Assembly: GCF_008635795.1 (NCBI RefSeq)
Contig: NZ_VWRQ01000025.1
Span: 33,624 to 97,623 of the forward strand
Length of the DNA: 64,000 bases
Direction of reading: 5' to 3'
DNA from: Paenibacillus tepidiphilus
Lineage (GTDB): Bacteria; Bacillota; Bacilli; Paenibacillales; Paenibacillaceae
This document shows positions 16,914 through 25,080 of this stretch, piece after piece. The position numbers and the translations under genes are program-made. The notes under the pieces are model-generated. The model had not been told where the DNA came from. It searched no databases and saw nothing but the letters and a program-made list of their open reading frames with translations. Position 1 is the first letter of the stretch. Each line of letters starts with the position of its first letter.

Positions 16914-18177
16914 AATCATCTATGTGATCGGTATCGGTGAGGATGGCGCGGGCGGGCTATCGCCGAAGAGCCTCGGAATTGTCAGGGACAGCGAGGTGCT
17001 GATGGGCGGGGAGCGGCAGCTGGACTTTTTTGCGGATTACAGCGGGCAAAAAATCGTGCTGCGCGGCGGTCTTGCCGCGTTTGCCGGTAAATTGGAGGAA
17101 GTGCGGCAGACGCGGCGGACAGTAGTGCTGGCTTCGGGAGACCCGCTGTTCTTCGGGATCGGCGGTTATCTCGTGCAGAAGTTTGGTCCGGGGCAAGTTG
17201 AGGTGATTCCGCATTACAGCAGTGTGCAGCTGGCTTTTGCCCGGCTTGGGGACAGCTGGCAGGATGCTGAACTGATCAGTCTGCATGGACGGCCGATCCG
17301 CGGATTGGCCCAGCGAATGGACGGCCGGCGCAAAATCGCCATTCTGACCGATGACCGGAACACGCCCGCGCGGATCGCCGCTTATTTGTTGGAATTCGGG
17401 ATGACGGAATACGAGGCTTTTGTCTGTGAACAGCTCGGCGGGCCGGAGGAGAAATGCCGGTTCTGGGAGCTGACGGAGCTGGCGGAGCTTACGGCTGAGC
17501 AGTTTTCCGGGCTGAATATACTGATCCTGCGGCAAAAAAAAGCGGAGGCTGTTCTGCGGCGCGGCTTTGCCTATCCGGATGAGGCGTTCGCGCAGCGGCG
17601 TCCGGACAAGGGGCTGATCACCAAACGCGAGGTGCGCGCCTTGGCATTGTCCGAGCTGAACCTGAGCGATACGTCGGTTGTCTGGGATATCGGCTCGGGG
17701 TCCGGCGCTGTGGCGGCGGAATGTGCACGAATCGCCTGTTCGGGACAGGTGTATGCTGTGGAGAAGGACGGCAAGAATCTGCCGAATATGGAGGCTAACC
17801 GGCTGGAATTCCGGGCGGATTACGAAATTATTATAGCCAAAGTACCGCAAGGACTGGATTCGCTGCCGGCCCCGGATGCCATATTTATCGGAGGCAGCGG
17901 CGGAGAACTGGCGGCAATTATCGCTCTCGGAGCGGACCGGCTGCAGCCCGGCGGGCGAATGGTCATTACGGCGATTACAGTTGAGACGCTGCAAGGGGCG
18001 ATGACTGCGCTGGAAGTGGCGGGAATGAATCCGGAGATTACCCTGCTTCAGGCTTCGCGGGGGAAACCGATATGCGGGATGACCCGTTTCGAGGGCATGA
18101 ATCCGGTCTACGTCGTCAGAGGCGAGAAACCAGGCGGGGAGCAGCACTCTCTGCATCAAAGTCAAAGGGGGAAATGA
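16906..18177 (+). CDS. cbiET: Precorrin-6B methylase fusion CbiE-CbiT (CobL-like)
   Basis: This 423-residue protein is bifunctional. Residues 1-~205 are the CbiE C5-methyltransferase (VIGIGEDGAGGLSP, VLASGDPLFFGIGGYL, LTDDRNTPARIA). Residues ~215-400 are the CbiT C15-methyltransferase/decarboxylase with the SAM motif VWDIGSGSGAVAAE and IFIGGSGGEL. It starts at a GTG overlapping the end of cbiD. The fusion is common and equals CobL of the aerobic route; here the cbiD, cbiG and cbiX neighbours place it in the cobalt-early pathway. Confidence 0.95.
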   Translation: MDKIIYVIGIGEDGAGGLSPKSLGIVRDSEVLMGGERQLDFFADYSGQKIVLRGGLAAFAGKLEEVRQTRRTVVLASGDPLFFGIGGYLVQKFGPGQVEVIPHYSSVQLAFARLGDSWQDAELISLHGRPIRGLAQRMDGRRKIAILTDDRNTPARIAAYLLEFGMTEYEAFVCEQLGGPEEKCRFWELTELAELTAEQFSGLNILILRQKKAEAVLRRGFAYPDEAFAQRRPDKGLITKREVRALALSELNLSDTSVVWDIGSGSGAVAAECARIACSGQVYAVEKDGKNLPNMEANRLEFRADYEIIIAKVPQGLDSLPAPDAIFIGGSGGELAAIIALGADRLQPGGRMVITAITVETLQGAMTALEVAGMNPEITLLQASRGKPICGMTRFEGMNPVYVVRGEKPGGEQHSLHQSQRGK

Positions 18178-18179
18178 TA

Positions 18180-19034
18180 ATGGGCAATAAAGACACGGGC
18201 ATCCTGACGGATTCCTTGTATACAGACCAAGCGGCTACGATTGCCGGGGCAGAAGTGCAGAGACCCTGGGCCGGCGGGGACGGTCTCGAAGATATGCTCC
18301 GGGATGCCGGGCAAGGCTCCGGTCCTTTGACAACCGGTACGCTATACGGAATTGGCGTGGGACCCGGCGATCCGGAGCTGATTACCCTTAAGGCCTGCCG
18401 TTTGCTGAAGGAATGTCCGGTAATTGCTTATCCGGCAACGCAGAAGGGCGGCAAGTCCTATGCCCAGGATATTATCGACCTGCATGTAAATGCCGCTGAG
18501 AAAACGATGCTGGGGCTTGTCTTCCCGATGACCAGGGACCCGCTGCAGCTGGCGAACGGCTGGAAATGGACGGTGGAGCTGTGCTGGGATGAGCTTCGGC
18601 GCGGGAATGACGTCGCTTTTGTAACCGAAGGCGATCCGCATCTGTACAGCACCTTTATTCATCTGGCCCGCCTGATGCAGGACATGCATCCGCAGGTGCC
18701 TATTGTATCGGTACCGGGCATCTCCTCCTTTCTGGGAGCGGCGGCATCCCTCGGGCTTCCGCTGGCCGACAGCGATCAGCGGGTGGGAATCATTCCGGCG
18801 ACGGAAGACCGAGCGGCACTGCGGGAAGCGCTGCTGCACCATGATACGGTCGTATTCCTCAAGGTAGCGAAGGTGCTGGATACGGTGCTGGATGTACTGG
18901 AAGAGCTGGGCCTTGCGGAGAAGGCCTCCGTTGTAACCAAAGCGACCTCCGGCAGCGAGCGGATCTGGCGCGATGCCCGGGAGCTGCGCGGCACGAAGCT
19001 GGAGTACCTCAGCCTGATGGTGGTGAGCAAATGA
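18180..19034 (+). CDS. cbiL: Cobalt-precorrin-2 C20-methyltransferase
   Basis: This 284-residue SAM-dependent methylase has GVGPGDPELITLKA as the N-terminal family motif, TEGDPHLYST as the second signature, and VPGISSFLGAAA. About 55 residues precede the motif, longer than the usual ~10, giving a poorly conserved N-terminal extension. Starts at 18174 (overlapping the previous stop) and 18180 are both possible; AAAGGGGGAA is better placed for 18180. It overlaps cbiF by 4 bp. Confidence 0.92.
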   Translation: MGNKDTGILTDSLYTDQAATIAGAEVQRPWAGGDGLEDMLRDAGQGSGPLTTGTLYGIGVGPGDPELITLKACRLLKECPVIAYPATQKGGKSYAQDIIDLHVNAAEKTMLGLVFPMTRDPLQLANGWKWTVELCWDELRRGNDVAFVTEGDPHLYSTFIHLARLMQDMHPQVPIVSVPGISSFLGAAASLGLPLADSDQRVGIIPATEDRAALREALLHHDTVVFLKVAKVLDTVLDVLEELGLAEKASVVTKATSGSERIWRDARELRGTKLEYLSLMVVSK

Positions 19035-19834
19035 GAGAGACGCTGCTGGAACCGAAGGTGTACATTGTCGGGGCGGGTCCCGGTGATCCGGAGCTGATTA
19101 CAGTGAAGGGCCGGCGGATTCTCCGGTCGGCCGATCTCGTTCTGTACGCGGATTCACTGGTCAGTGCCGAGCTGATCGCCGAAGCGAAGCCGGGCGCCAC
19201 GGTGCTGCAGAGCTCAGGCATGGATCTGGAGCGCCAGATTGCCGTTATGGCGGAAGCGGTGCAGGGCGGGCGCAGCGTCGCCCGGGTACATACAGGCGAT
19301 CCCGCGATGTACGGCGCGATTCTGGAGCAGATCGCGCTGCTTAAGCTGCTTGGCATCGGCTGCGAGATCGTGCCCGGCGTCAGCTCTGTCTTCGCTGCGG
19401 CGGCTGTGCTGGGCGCTGAGCTCACGGTGCCGGAGCTGACGCAGACGGTCATCCTGACGCGCGCCGAAGGGCGCACCCCGGTGCCGGAGCGGGAGCGGCT
19501 GCGCGAGCTGGCGGCGCATCACTGTACGGTGGCGCTGTTCCTCAGCGCCTCGCTGGCCGGATATGCCGCTGAAGAGTTCCTCGCCGCCGGCTGGAGCCCC
19601 GACACACCGGTGGCCGTTGTTGAACGGGCCACCTGGCCGGATCAGCGGATCGTACGTACAACCGTATCCGGGCTGGAGGAAGAGCTGCGGGCTGCGGGTA
19701 TTGCCAAGCATGCAATGATTCTGGCCGGCTGGGCGCTCGATCCCGGCCTTGCGGACCGGGACGCCCACCGTTCGAAGCTGTACGATAAAGCCTTTACCCA
19801 CGGCTTCCGGGAAGGAAGCGGCGGCAATGGCTAA
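19031..19834 (+). CDS. cbiF: Cobalt-precorrin-4 C11-methyltransferase
   Basis: This 267-residue SAM methylase has VGAGPGDPELITVKG, VHTGDPAMYGAI, VPGVSSVFAAAAVLGAELTVPE and LTRAEGRTPVPE. The last two are typical of CbiF/CobM rather than CbiL or CbiH. Translation is coupled to cbiL through an ATGA overlap, and cbiG starts 8 bp before its stop. Confidence 0.95.
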   Translation: MRETLLEPKVYIVGAGPGDPELITVKGRRILRSADLVLYADSLVSAELIAEAKPGATVLQSSGMDLERQIAVMAEAVQGGRSVARVHTGDPAMYGAILEQIALLKLLGIGCEIVPGVSSVFAAAAVLGAELTVPELTQTVILTRAEGRTPVPERERLRELAAHHCTVALFLSASLAGYAAEEFLAAGWSPDTPVAVVERATWPDQRIVRTTVSGLEEELRAAGIAKHAMILAGWALDPGLADRDAHRSKLYDKAFTHGFREGSGGNG

Positions 19835-20945
19835 GAAATATGCCGCCGTAGCCATTACACGCAATGGCATCCGGCTGGCGCTGGAGCTTGCCGGGCGTAT
19901 GGGGGATATGGAAGTCTATTGTTACGCCAAATACAGCGGCGGCTTGTCGGAAGAGCCGGGAGAGCGGCGGCTGTTCGACGGGCCGCTCAAACCACTGCTT
20001 CCGGATTTGTTCCGGAGCTATGAAGGACTGGTACTGTTCTTCTCACTGGGGGCGGCCGTGCGGCTGCTCGCCCCGCTGCTGGAGCATAAGACGGCTGATC
20101 CCGCCGTCGTCGTCATTGATGAGCGCGGAGAGCATGTCATCAGCATGCTCTCCGGGCATCTCGGCGGCGCCAACCAGCTGACGCTGCGGATCGCCGGGCT
20201 GCTCGGCGCCCACCCGGTCATTACGACCGCTTCGGATGTGCAGGGCAGCTTCGCCGTGGATTTGCTGGGCCTGGAATTCGGCTGGCGGGCGGAGCGTCCG
20301 GCACCGCTGAAGGCGGTCAGCGCCGCACTGGTGAACGGCGAGCCAGTTGCCGTGGTGCAGACCTGCGGGGAGCGGGACTGGCTGCCCTCCGGTGCCGTGC
20401 AGCCGGAGCATGTGTCACGGCTCCCGGGGGTGACCGGGCTGGCGGCTGCGGGCACTGCCTGGGCGGCGGCGATTGTCATCACCGACAGGCTGCTAAGCGC
20501 CGGGGAGCAGGCGCTGCTGCCGGCTGAGACGGTGGTGTACCGCCCGCGCAGCCTCGTGCTGGGCCTCGGCTGCAACCGCGGCACTTCGGAGGCCGAGCTT
20601 GAGGCTGTGGTAAAGGATACACTCGCCGCGCTGGAGCTTTCCTCGCTGAGCGTGCGGAATGTGGCCACCGCCGCAATCAAAGGCGATGAGGCCGGCCTGC
20701 TGGCTTTATGCGCCAAATATGACTGGGAGCTGCAGCTGTATACGCCGGAGGAGTTGAACCGGATGACGGTTCCGGTGCCCTCCGAGGTCGTCTTCCGGGC
20801 GACAGGGGCCTACGGGGTATGCGAACCGGCGGCGCTGCTGTCTTCGGGTGCGGCTGATTTGCTGCAGCCAAAGCTCAAGAGCGGCAATGTGACGATTGCC
20901 GTGGCCCGGGTTCCTTATGCAGACGAGGGGATGGCTGTGGAATGA
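19827..20945 (+). CDS. cbiG: Cobalt-precorrin-5A hydrolase CbiG
   Basis: This 372-residue protein opens the delta-lactone ring, releasing acetaldehyde, a step found only in the anaerobic pathway. The N-terminal domain contains LVLFFSLGAAVRLLAPLL and VVVIDERGEHVISMLSGHLGGAN, both CbiG hallmarks. The C-terminal domain starts near LVLGLGCNRGTSEAELE. The ATG at 19827 follows GGAAGGAAG inside the end of cbiF. Its presence, with cbiD and cbiX, marks the route as cobalt-early. Confidence 0.95.
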   Translation: MAKKYAAVAITRNGIRLALELAGRMGDMEVYCYAKYSGGLSEEPGERRLFDGPLKPLLPDLFRSYEGLVLFFSLGAAVRLLAPLLEHKTADPAVVVIDERGEHVISMLSGHLGGANQLTLRIAGLLGAHPVITTASDVQGSFAVDLLGLEFGWRAERPAPLKAVSAALVNGEPVAVVQTCGERDWLPSGAVQPEHVSRLPGVTGLAAAGTAWAAAIVITDRLLSAGEQALLPAETVVYRPRSLVLGLGCNRGTSEAELEAVVKDTLAALELSSLSVRNVATAAIKGDEAGLLALCAKYDWELQLYTPEELNRMTVPVPSEVVFRATGAYGVCEPAALLSSGAADLLQPKLKSGNVTIAVARVPYADEGMAVE

Positions 20946-22648
20946 GTGAGACTAACTGCCGGGCAGAGCGGCGTCCCCGGCTGATTGTGGCCGGTACGGG
21001 CAGCGGCTCCGGCAAAACCACCGTCACCCTGGGCCTGATGCGCGCTTACGCGCGGCGCGGCCTGCGGGTGCAGGGCTTCAAATGCGGGCCGGATTATATT
21101 GATCCGGCCTACCACAGTGCCGCTGCAGGCTGTGAAGCCCGCAATCTCGATGCCTGGATGACCCCGGAGGGGTATGTGCAGGAGTACTTCCTGCGCACTT
21201 CCGGGGCGGCGGATCTGTCCGTGATCGAAGGGGTTATGGGGCTATATGACGGTAAGGGAGCTACAGGCCTGGCCGGCTCTACAGCGGAGATTGCCATTCT
21301 GACAGAATCTCCTGTGGTGCTTGTGGTCGATGCCCGGAGCATGGGGCGCAGTGCGGCGGCGGTGGTGCTGGGCTTTCAGCGGCTGGAGCCGCGCGTCAAT
21401 CTTGCGGCGGTCATCGTCAACCGCTGCGGCAGCCGGGAGCATTATTCTCTGGTGCAGGCGGCGATTGAGGCCGCCTGCGGCATACCTGTCATCGGCTGGC
21501 TGCCGCGTAACGGGGCGCTCCAGATCCCCGAGCGCCATCTGGGCCTGCTGCCTGCGGTGGAGCGGGGCGAGCTGGAGGGCTTGTTCGGGCTGGCCGCAGA
21601 TTCACTGGAGGCCGGGACGAATCTTGACCGGCTGCTGCAGATCGCTTCGGAGGCGCCGCCGTTCCTGCCGGGGCCTGCGGCAGAAGAGCACCCGCCGGGC
21701 AGCAGCCCTGCTGTACTGCCGGCCGCAGAGCCGGCAGGCGGTGCAGCGTGCGCGAAGGTTGTGCCCCCGGCGAATTCAGCCGCCGGAGCCAAGCGTAAGC
21801 AGGCTACTCCGCCTGCGGTCCCCGCAGAGGGAGCAGCCTGCGCGGTTACACCGTCTGCAGATTCCGCAGGCGGAGCTTCTTGTGCACCTGTCTTGTCGAC
21901 CGCTGTCGCTGGAGGCGGAGCTTTTCGCGCCCCTGCTTTGTCCCCGGCGGTCTCTGCCGCCGGAGCCAAACGAATGCTGCAGCCTACAGCAGCTGCGGCT
22001 GCCCCGGTGCTCGCCGTGGCCCGCGATGCGGCGTTTAATTTCTATTACGCCGACAATCTGGAGCTGCTGGCGGAGGCCGGAGCGCGCCTCGTATTCTTCA
22101 GCCCGCTGGCAGGTGAAGGGATTCCGGCCATGGCGGACGGAATCATGCTCGGCGGCGGCTTCCCCGAGGAGTTCGCCGCAGAAATTGCCGGCAATACCGC
22201 TTTTCTGGGCGGGCTGCGCCGCGCCGCAACCGCCGGAATGCCGCTGTATGCAGAATGCGGCGGCTACATGGTGCTGGCCCGCAGTCTGACGGACCGGGCG
22301 GGCGCCAGACATGAGATGGCGGGGATTATTCCCGCCGCTACAATCATGCGCGAGCGCCGGGTGGCCCTTGGCTACCGCGAGGTTACTGCGCTGCAGGATC
22401 ATCTCCTGCTGCGGGAGGGAGAGTGTCTGCGCGGCCATGAATTTCATTATTCAGAGATGATTTACGACGGAGAAGCTCCGGGTACCTTCGCCTATTCCAG
22501 CACAGGGCGGACCGGTACCCGGCCGGAGGGCTATGCGGCTGGCAATGTGCTGGCGGCATATACGCATATTCATCTGGCTTCCTACAGGCCGGCGGGCCTG
22601 CGGCTGGTTGAGGCCTGCCGCAACTTTGCCTGCCGGAAGCCAAGGTGA
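20942..22648 (+). CDS. cbiA: Cobyrinate a,c-diamide synthase with long interdomain linker
   Basis: This 568-residue enzyme amidates the a and c side chains of cobyrinate using glutamine and ATP. The N-terminal P-loop is GTGSGSGKTTVTLGLM, then KCGPDYIDP and VIEGVMGLYDG. The C-terminal glutamine amidotransferase domain has the nucleophile Cys439 in YAECGGYM and a late His in RGHEFHYSEM. Typical length is ~460; an Ala-rich stretch over residues ~240-345 (repeats around SAAGAKR and GGAACA) accounts for the excess. It overlaps cbiG by 4 bp and is the last recognised gene of the cluster. Confidence 0.94.
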   Translation: MSETNCRAERRPRLIVAGTGSGSGKTTVTLGLMRAYARRGLRVQGFKCGPDYIDPAYHSAAAGCEARNLDAWMTPEGYVQEYFLRTSGAADLSVIEGVMGLYDGKGATGLAGSTAEIAILTESPVVLVVDARSMGRSAAAVVLGFQRLEPRVNLAAVIVNRCGSREHYSLVQAAIEAACGIPVIGWLPRNGALQIPERHLGLLPAVERGELEGLFGLAADSLEAGTNLDRLLQIASEAPPFLPGPAAEEHPPGSSPAVLPAAEPAGGAACAKVVPPANSAAGAKRKQATPPAVPAEGAACAVTPSADSAGGASCAPVLSTAVAGGGAFRAPALSPAVSAAGAKRMLQPTAAAAAPVLAVARDAAFNFYYADNLELLAEAGARLVFFSPLAGEGIPAMADGIMLGGGFPEEFAAEIAGNTAFLGGLRRAATAGMPLYAECGGYMVLARSLTDRAGARHEMAGIIPAATIMRERRVALGYREVTALQDHLLLREGECLRGHEFHYSEMIYDGEAPGTFAYSSTGRTGTRPEGYAAGNVLAAYTHIHLASYRPAGLRLVEACRNFACRKPR

Positions 22649-22727
22649 GCATAGTCATTGATGGATACAGGCGGCGGAGTACCCGGATAGCTAAGCTGGG
22701 ACTCCACACAATCCAAGTAAAAATAGA

Positions 22728-22755
22728 TTGACTGTTCGGCAATATATGGTATCCT
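22728..22755 (+). promoter_or_regulatory. Probable sigma-A promoter
   Basis: TTGACT (22728-22733) and TATCCT (22750-22755) are 16 bp apart. It reads toward the HRDC gene, but a terminator hairpin lies 30 bp downstream. Confidence 0.6.
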
Positions 22756-22784
22756 AAGTTTTAACAGTATAGCATGAATGAGGG

Positions 22785-22830
22785 AGCACCTCTTTTACGC
22801 CCAGGCGGCGTGGAAGAGGTGCTTTTTTTT
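22785..22830 (+). terminator. Terminator hairpin
   Basis: AGCACCTCTT and AAGAGGTGCT are separated by 19 bases and followed by eight T. It may end the corrin operon, or act as an attenuator of the transcript from 22728-22755. Confidence 0.88.
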
Positions 22831-22934
22831 GTGCACAGAGGGAAGAGACTGAAGGTCGTAGGCATATGAAGCCTGCAGTTTCAGCCCGGGGTGCAGGCAA
22901 TGCTTGCTGCATGACAAAGAAGGTAGGGATCGGG

Positions 22935-23957
22935 ATGCAGATTGTATTTATGAACCGCTTGAGCAGAACATCGGGGGAGGAGCAGGAGGTGTTCGCCCAG
23001 CTGTGGATCGGGGAAGAGGAAGGCGTCTGGCATTTGGGCTGGCGCGACTTCTCGGGAACGCAGGAGACAGGGGACAGTATCTGGTATGAGGGCGGTTCGT
23101 GGAATGAAATGCTCTGTGTGTACAGACATGAATTGGCCATCAAGATGGGGGACGGCTACCGTCCGCTGATCGACGGCGTTTTCCATGAAGAGGACAGCCT
23201 GAGTGCCCGCAATCAGGATCAGCTCAGGCTGCAATATTACAGTGAGCTGTTCAGCCACGAAGCGGTGTATGACGAGCTGTGCGCCTGGCGCCGGGGCAAG
23301 GCCTCCAGCGAACGGAAGGCGCCATATATTCTGGCGAGCAACCGGCTGCTGCGGCTGCTCAGCGCGTTCCTGCCGCGTACGGCGGAGGAGCTGCTGCAGC
23401 TTCCGGGCATCGGTGAAGCCAAGGTTGCCCAGTACGGCAGCGACTGGCTCGCGGTAACCGCAGCGGTGGAGCGGGCCCATGATTATCCGCTGCATTGGGT
23501 CAAAGACGCTGTGGATGAGACGGACTTCACTTCCTGGCTGTACAAGCAGCGGGAGCTGAAATACAAGAAGCAGCTGGAGCGGCTGCGGCTGCGGCGCGTG
23601 CTGCTGCAGGGTATTGAGGGCGGTCAGGGGATGGAGGAACTGAAGGCAGCCAGCGGCATCAGCCGCCGAGAGGTATTGGAGGCGGTGGAAGAACTGGAGA
23701 AAGACGGCTACACAGTCGACAAGCTGATTGAGCATGAGCTGCAGGGAATAACGCCCGATGAGCAGGCGAATATCATGGCGGCGTACGAACTGCTTGGGGA
23801 TACCTTTTTGAAGCCGGTGCTTTATAAGGTTTACGGTGAGGGCTTTGCTCCTGCGGAAGGTCTGGATATTTACTATGAACGCCTGCGCCTGCTGCGAATC
23901 CGGTTCCGGAGAGAACGGGAGACAAATTATACGCTACCCATGGCGGGTAACTCTTAA
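22935..23957 (+). CDS. HRDC-domain protein with RecQ-type C-terminal helix-turn-helix
   Basis: This 340-residue protein has an HRDC domain (~residues 102-180: YDELCAWRRGKA, ASNRLLRLLSAFLPRT, LLQLPGIGEAKV), a nucleic-acid-binding fold found at the end of RecQ helicases and RNase D. The region from ~235 on (GMEELKAASGISRREVLEAV) looks like the HTH at the RecQ C-terminus. No helicase motor is present. I take the ATG at 22935, after AAGGTAGGG; upstream ATGs at 22866 and 22911 are less well placed. It may bind DNA or RNA; no function is assigned. Confidence 0.78.
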   Translation: MQIVFMNRLSRTSGEEQEVFAQLWIGEEEGVWHLGWRDFSGTQETGDSIWYEGGSWNEMLCVYRHELAIKMGDGYRPLIDGVFHEEDSLSARNQDQLRLQYYSELFSHEAVYDELCAWRRGKASSERKAPYILASNRLLRLLSAFLPRTAEELLQLPGIGEAKVAQYGSDWLAVTAAVERAHDYPLHWVKDAVDETDFTSWLYKQRELKYKKQLERLRLRRVLLQGIEGGQGMEELKAASGISRREVLEAVEELEKDGYTVDKLIEHELQGITPDEQANIMAAYELLGDTFLKPVLYKVYGEGFAPAEGLDIYYERLRLLRIRFRRERETNYTLPMAGNS

Positions 23958-24114
23958 GCGAGGCATATTCGTAGTTCGCGGAATACTATGATTTAAGTGG
24001 GGTATTATCATCGGGCAGTCGTTCACGCGACAGCTTATGGTAATGCCCTCTCCTTAGAAACGTAATATATTTACCTAAGGGGATAGAGAAGGTTTGGGAC
24101 CAATGCAACTCATT

Positions 24115-24174
24115 CGATTTTCGCACACTAATTTTGCCGTTACTACGGAAATAAGCACACTAATTCGAAACTGC
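24115..24174. repeat. Dispersed 60-bp intergenic repeat, copy 1
   Basis: It begins GATTTTCGCACACTAA and ends TTCGAAACTGC. The stretch at 36792-36852 has the same order of blocks at roughly 70% identity, with one base inserted. Confidence 0.7.
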
Positions 24175-24255
24175 CCTGCTTTTCGTTAGGCATAAAAAGA
24201 GTAAGCTCATCCCGTCTCACCGGCAAGTTCTGTGTATGGCTTTTCGATTAGGGTT

Positions 24256-24524
24256 GATTTTTCGCCTACATGAAGCCGGTTTACCCTCGTGGACGTCCAT
24301 TGTGGTCGATTTTTCGTCTACAATAGGCCCGTTTCCCATCGCGGAAGCGCATTGTGGTCGGTATTTCGTCTACAATAGGCCCGTTTACCCTCGTGGACGC
24401 CCATTGTGGTCGGTTTTTCGTCTATAACGATAATAGGCCCGATTGCCCTCACGCATGCCCAATGTGGTCGATTTTTCGCCTACATCTAGCCCGTCGTTTA
24501 CCCTCACGGTAACTCAATGTTAAG
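24256..24524. repeat. 52-bp tandem repeat, five copies
   Basis: Units start at 24256, 24308, 24360 (52 bp each), 24412 (58 bp) and 24470 (partly degenerate). Each carries TTTTTCGTCTACAATAGGCC and CATTGTGGTC or close variants. It lies wholly between genes. Confidence 0.88.
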
Positions 24525-24653
24525 TTTTGCAGATAAAAAGCATTAAGAGAGGAACGGCGAAGGAGAATTTTGGTGAGGTCATCTTATGGATGATCTATGT
24601 TCTATTCAATAATTTGGTGAATGATAGAATACATAAAAAACGGGGGCGGTCCG

Positions 24654-25010
24654 GTGAGAAGAGGAAACGACGTATTGCTGCTATGCTCTGTATTACTGGC
24701 TGGTGCTATCTCGTTCTCGGGAATCCGGATCGGACAGAGCGTTAAGGAATCACATGCTTCAAGGGAGGCTGCTTTTACAGTAAATGAAAAAGGATTGTGG
24801 ACTCTTGAAGAGGCTGCCATGTATTTAAGCCTCCAATCGGGGGAGTTGTATTCTATTATAAAAGATTTAGAGCTGCAGGAAAGTTCAGAGCCATCGACGT
24901 GGGAGCCGCAAAAATCTCTGAGGTATGTAACTTACAACGGTTCTGATTATTTCAGCAGAGCAGAGCTGGACCGCTGGATCAGGTTCAACATCAATCATTC
25001 CGGCATGTAG
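24654..25010 (+). CDS. Membrane-anchored helix-turn-helix (excisionase-like) protein
   Basis: This ~118-residue protein starts with one membrane helix (NDVLLLCSVLLAGAISFSG) followed by a MerR/excisionase-type HTH (LWTLEEAAMYLSLQSGELYSII and YFSRAELDRWI). A DNA-binding-like fold directly after a membrane helix is unusual. The GTG at 24654 follows GGGGGCGG at 7 bp; an ATG at 24621 would add 11 residues but has a weaker ribosome site. It is a single gene between a repeat island and the convergent corA. Function unknown; it could tether DNA or be a protein-interaction module. Confidence 0.68.
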   Translation: MRRGNDVLLLCSVLLAGAISFSGIRIGQSVKESHASREAAFTVNEKGLWTLEEAAMYLSLQSGELYSIIKDLELQESSEPSTWEPQKSLRYVTYNGSDYFSRAELDRWIRFNINHSGM

Positions 25011-25012
25011 CA

Positions 25013-25062
25013 CAAAGGACGAAGCTTCCCATGCCTTCTTGGCAGGTCGTCTTCGTCCTTTG
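25013..25062. terminator. Inverted repeat between convergent genes
   Basis: CAAAGGACGAAG and CTTCGTCCTTTG are separated by 26 bases that can form an inner TGCC/GGCA hairpin. It lies between the HTH gene and the 3' end of corA. No strong T-run is present. Confidence 0.55.
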
Positions 25063-25080
25063 GACTTCGTTCGTTTATAT

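Larger units (their letters stand above)
23958..24653. other. Gene-free gap filled with repeats
   Basis: No gene was recognised. It contains a 60-bp element (24115-24174) that recurs at 36792, and a 52-bp tandem repeat (24256-24524). The short open frame over the tandem repeat changes phase at each unit and is not credible as a gene. Confidence 0.75.

Noticed and set aside
22775..22870. 31-codon frame running through the terminator before the HRDC gene
   Set aside because: No Shine-Dalgarno before its ATG, and it would have to be translated across a strong terminator.
24236..24427. 63-codon frame over the 52-bp repeat
   Set aside because: The 52-bp period shifts frame in every unit and no ribosome site precedes the start.
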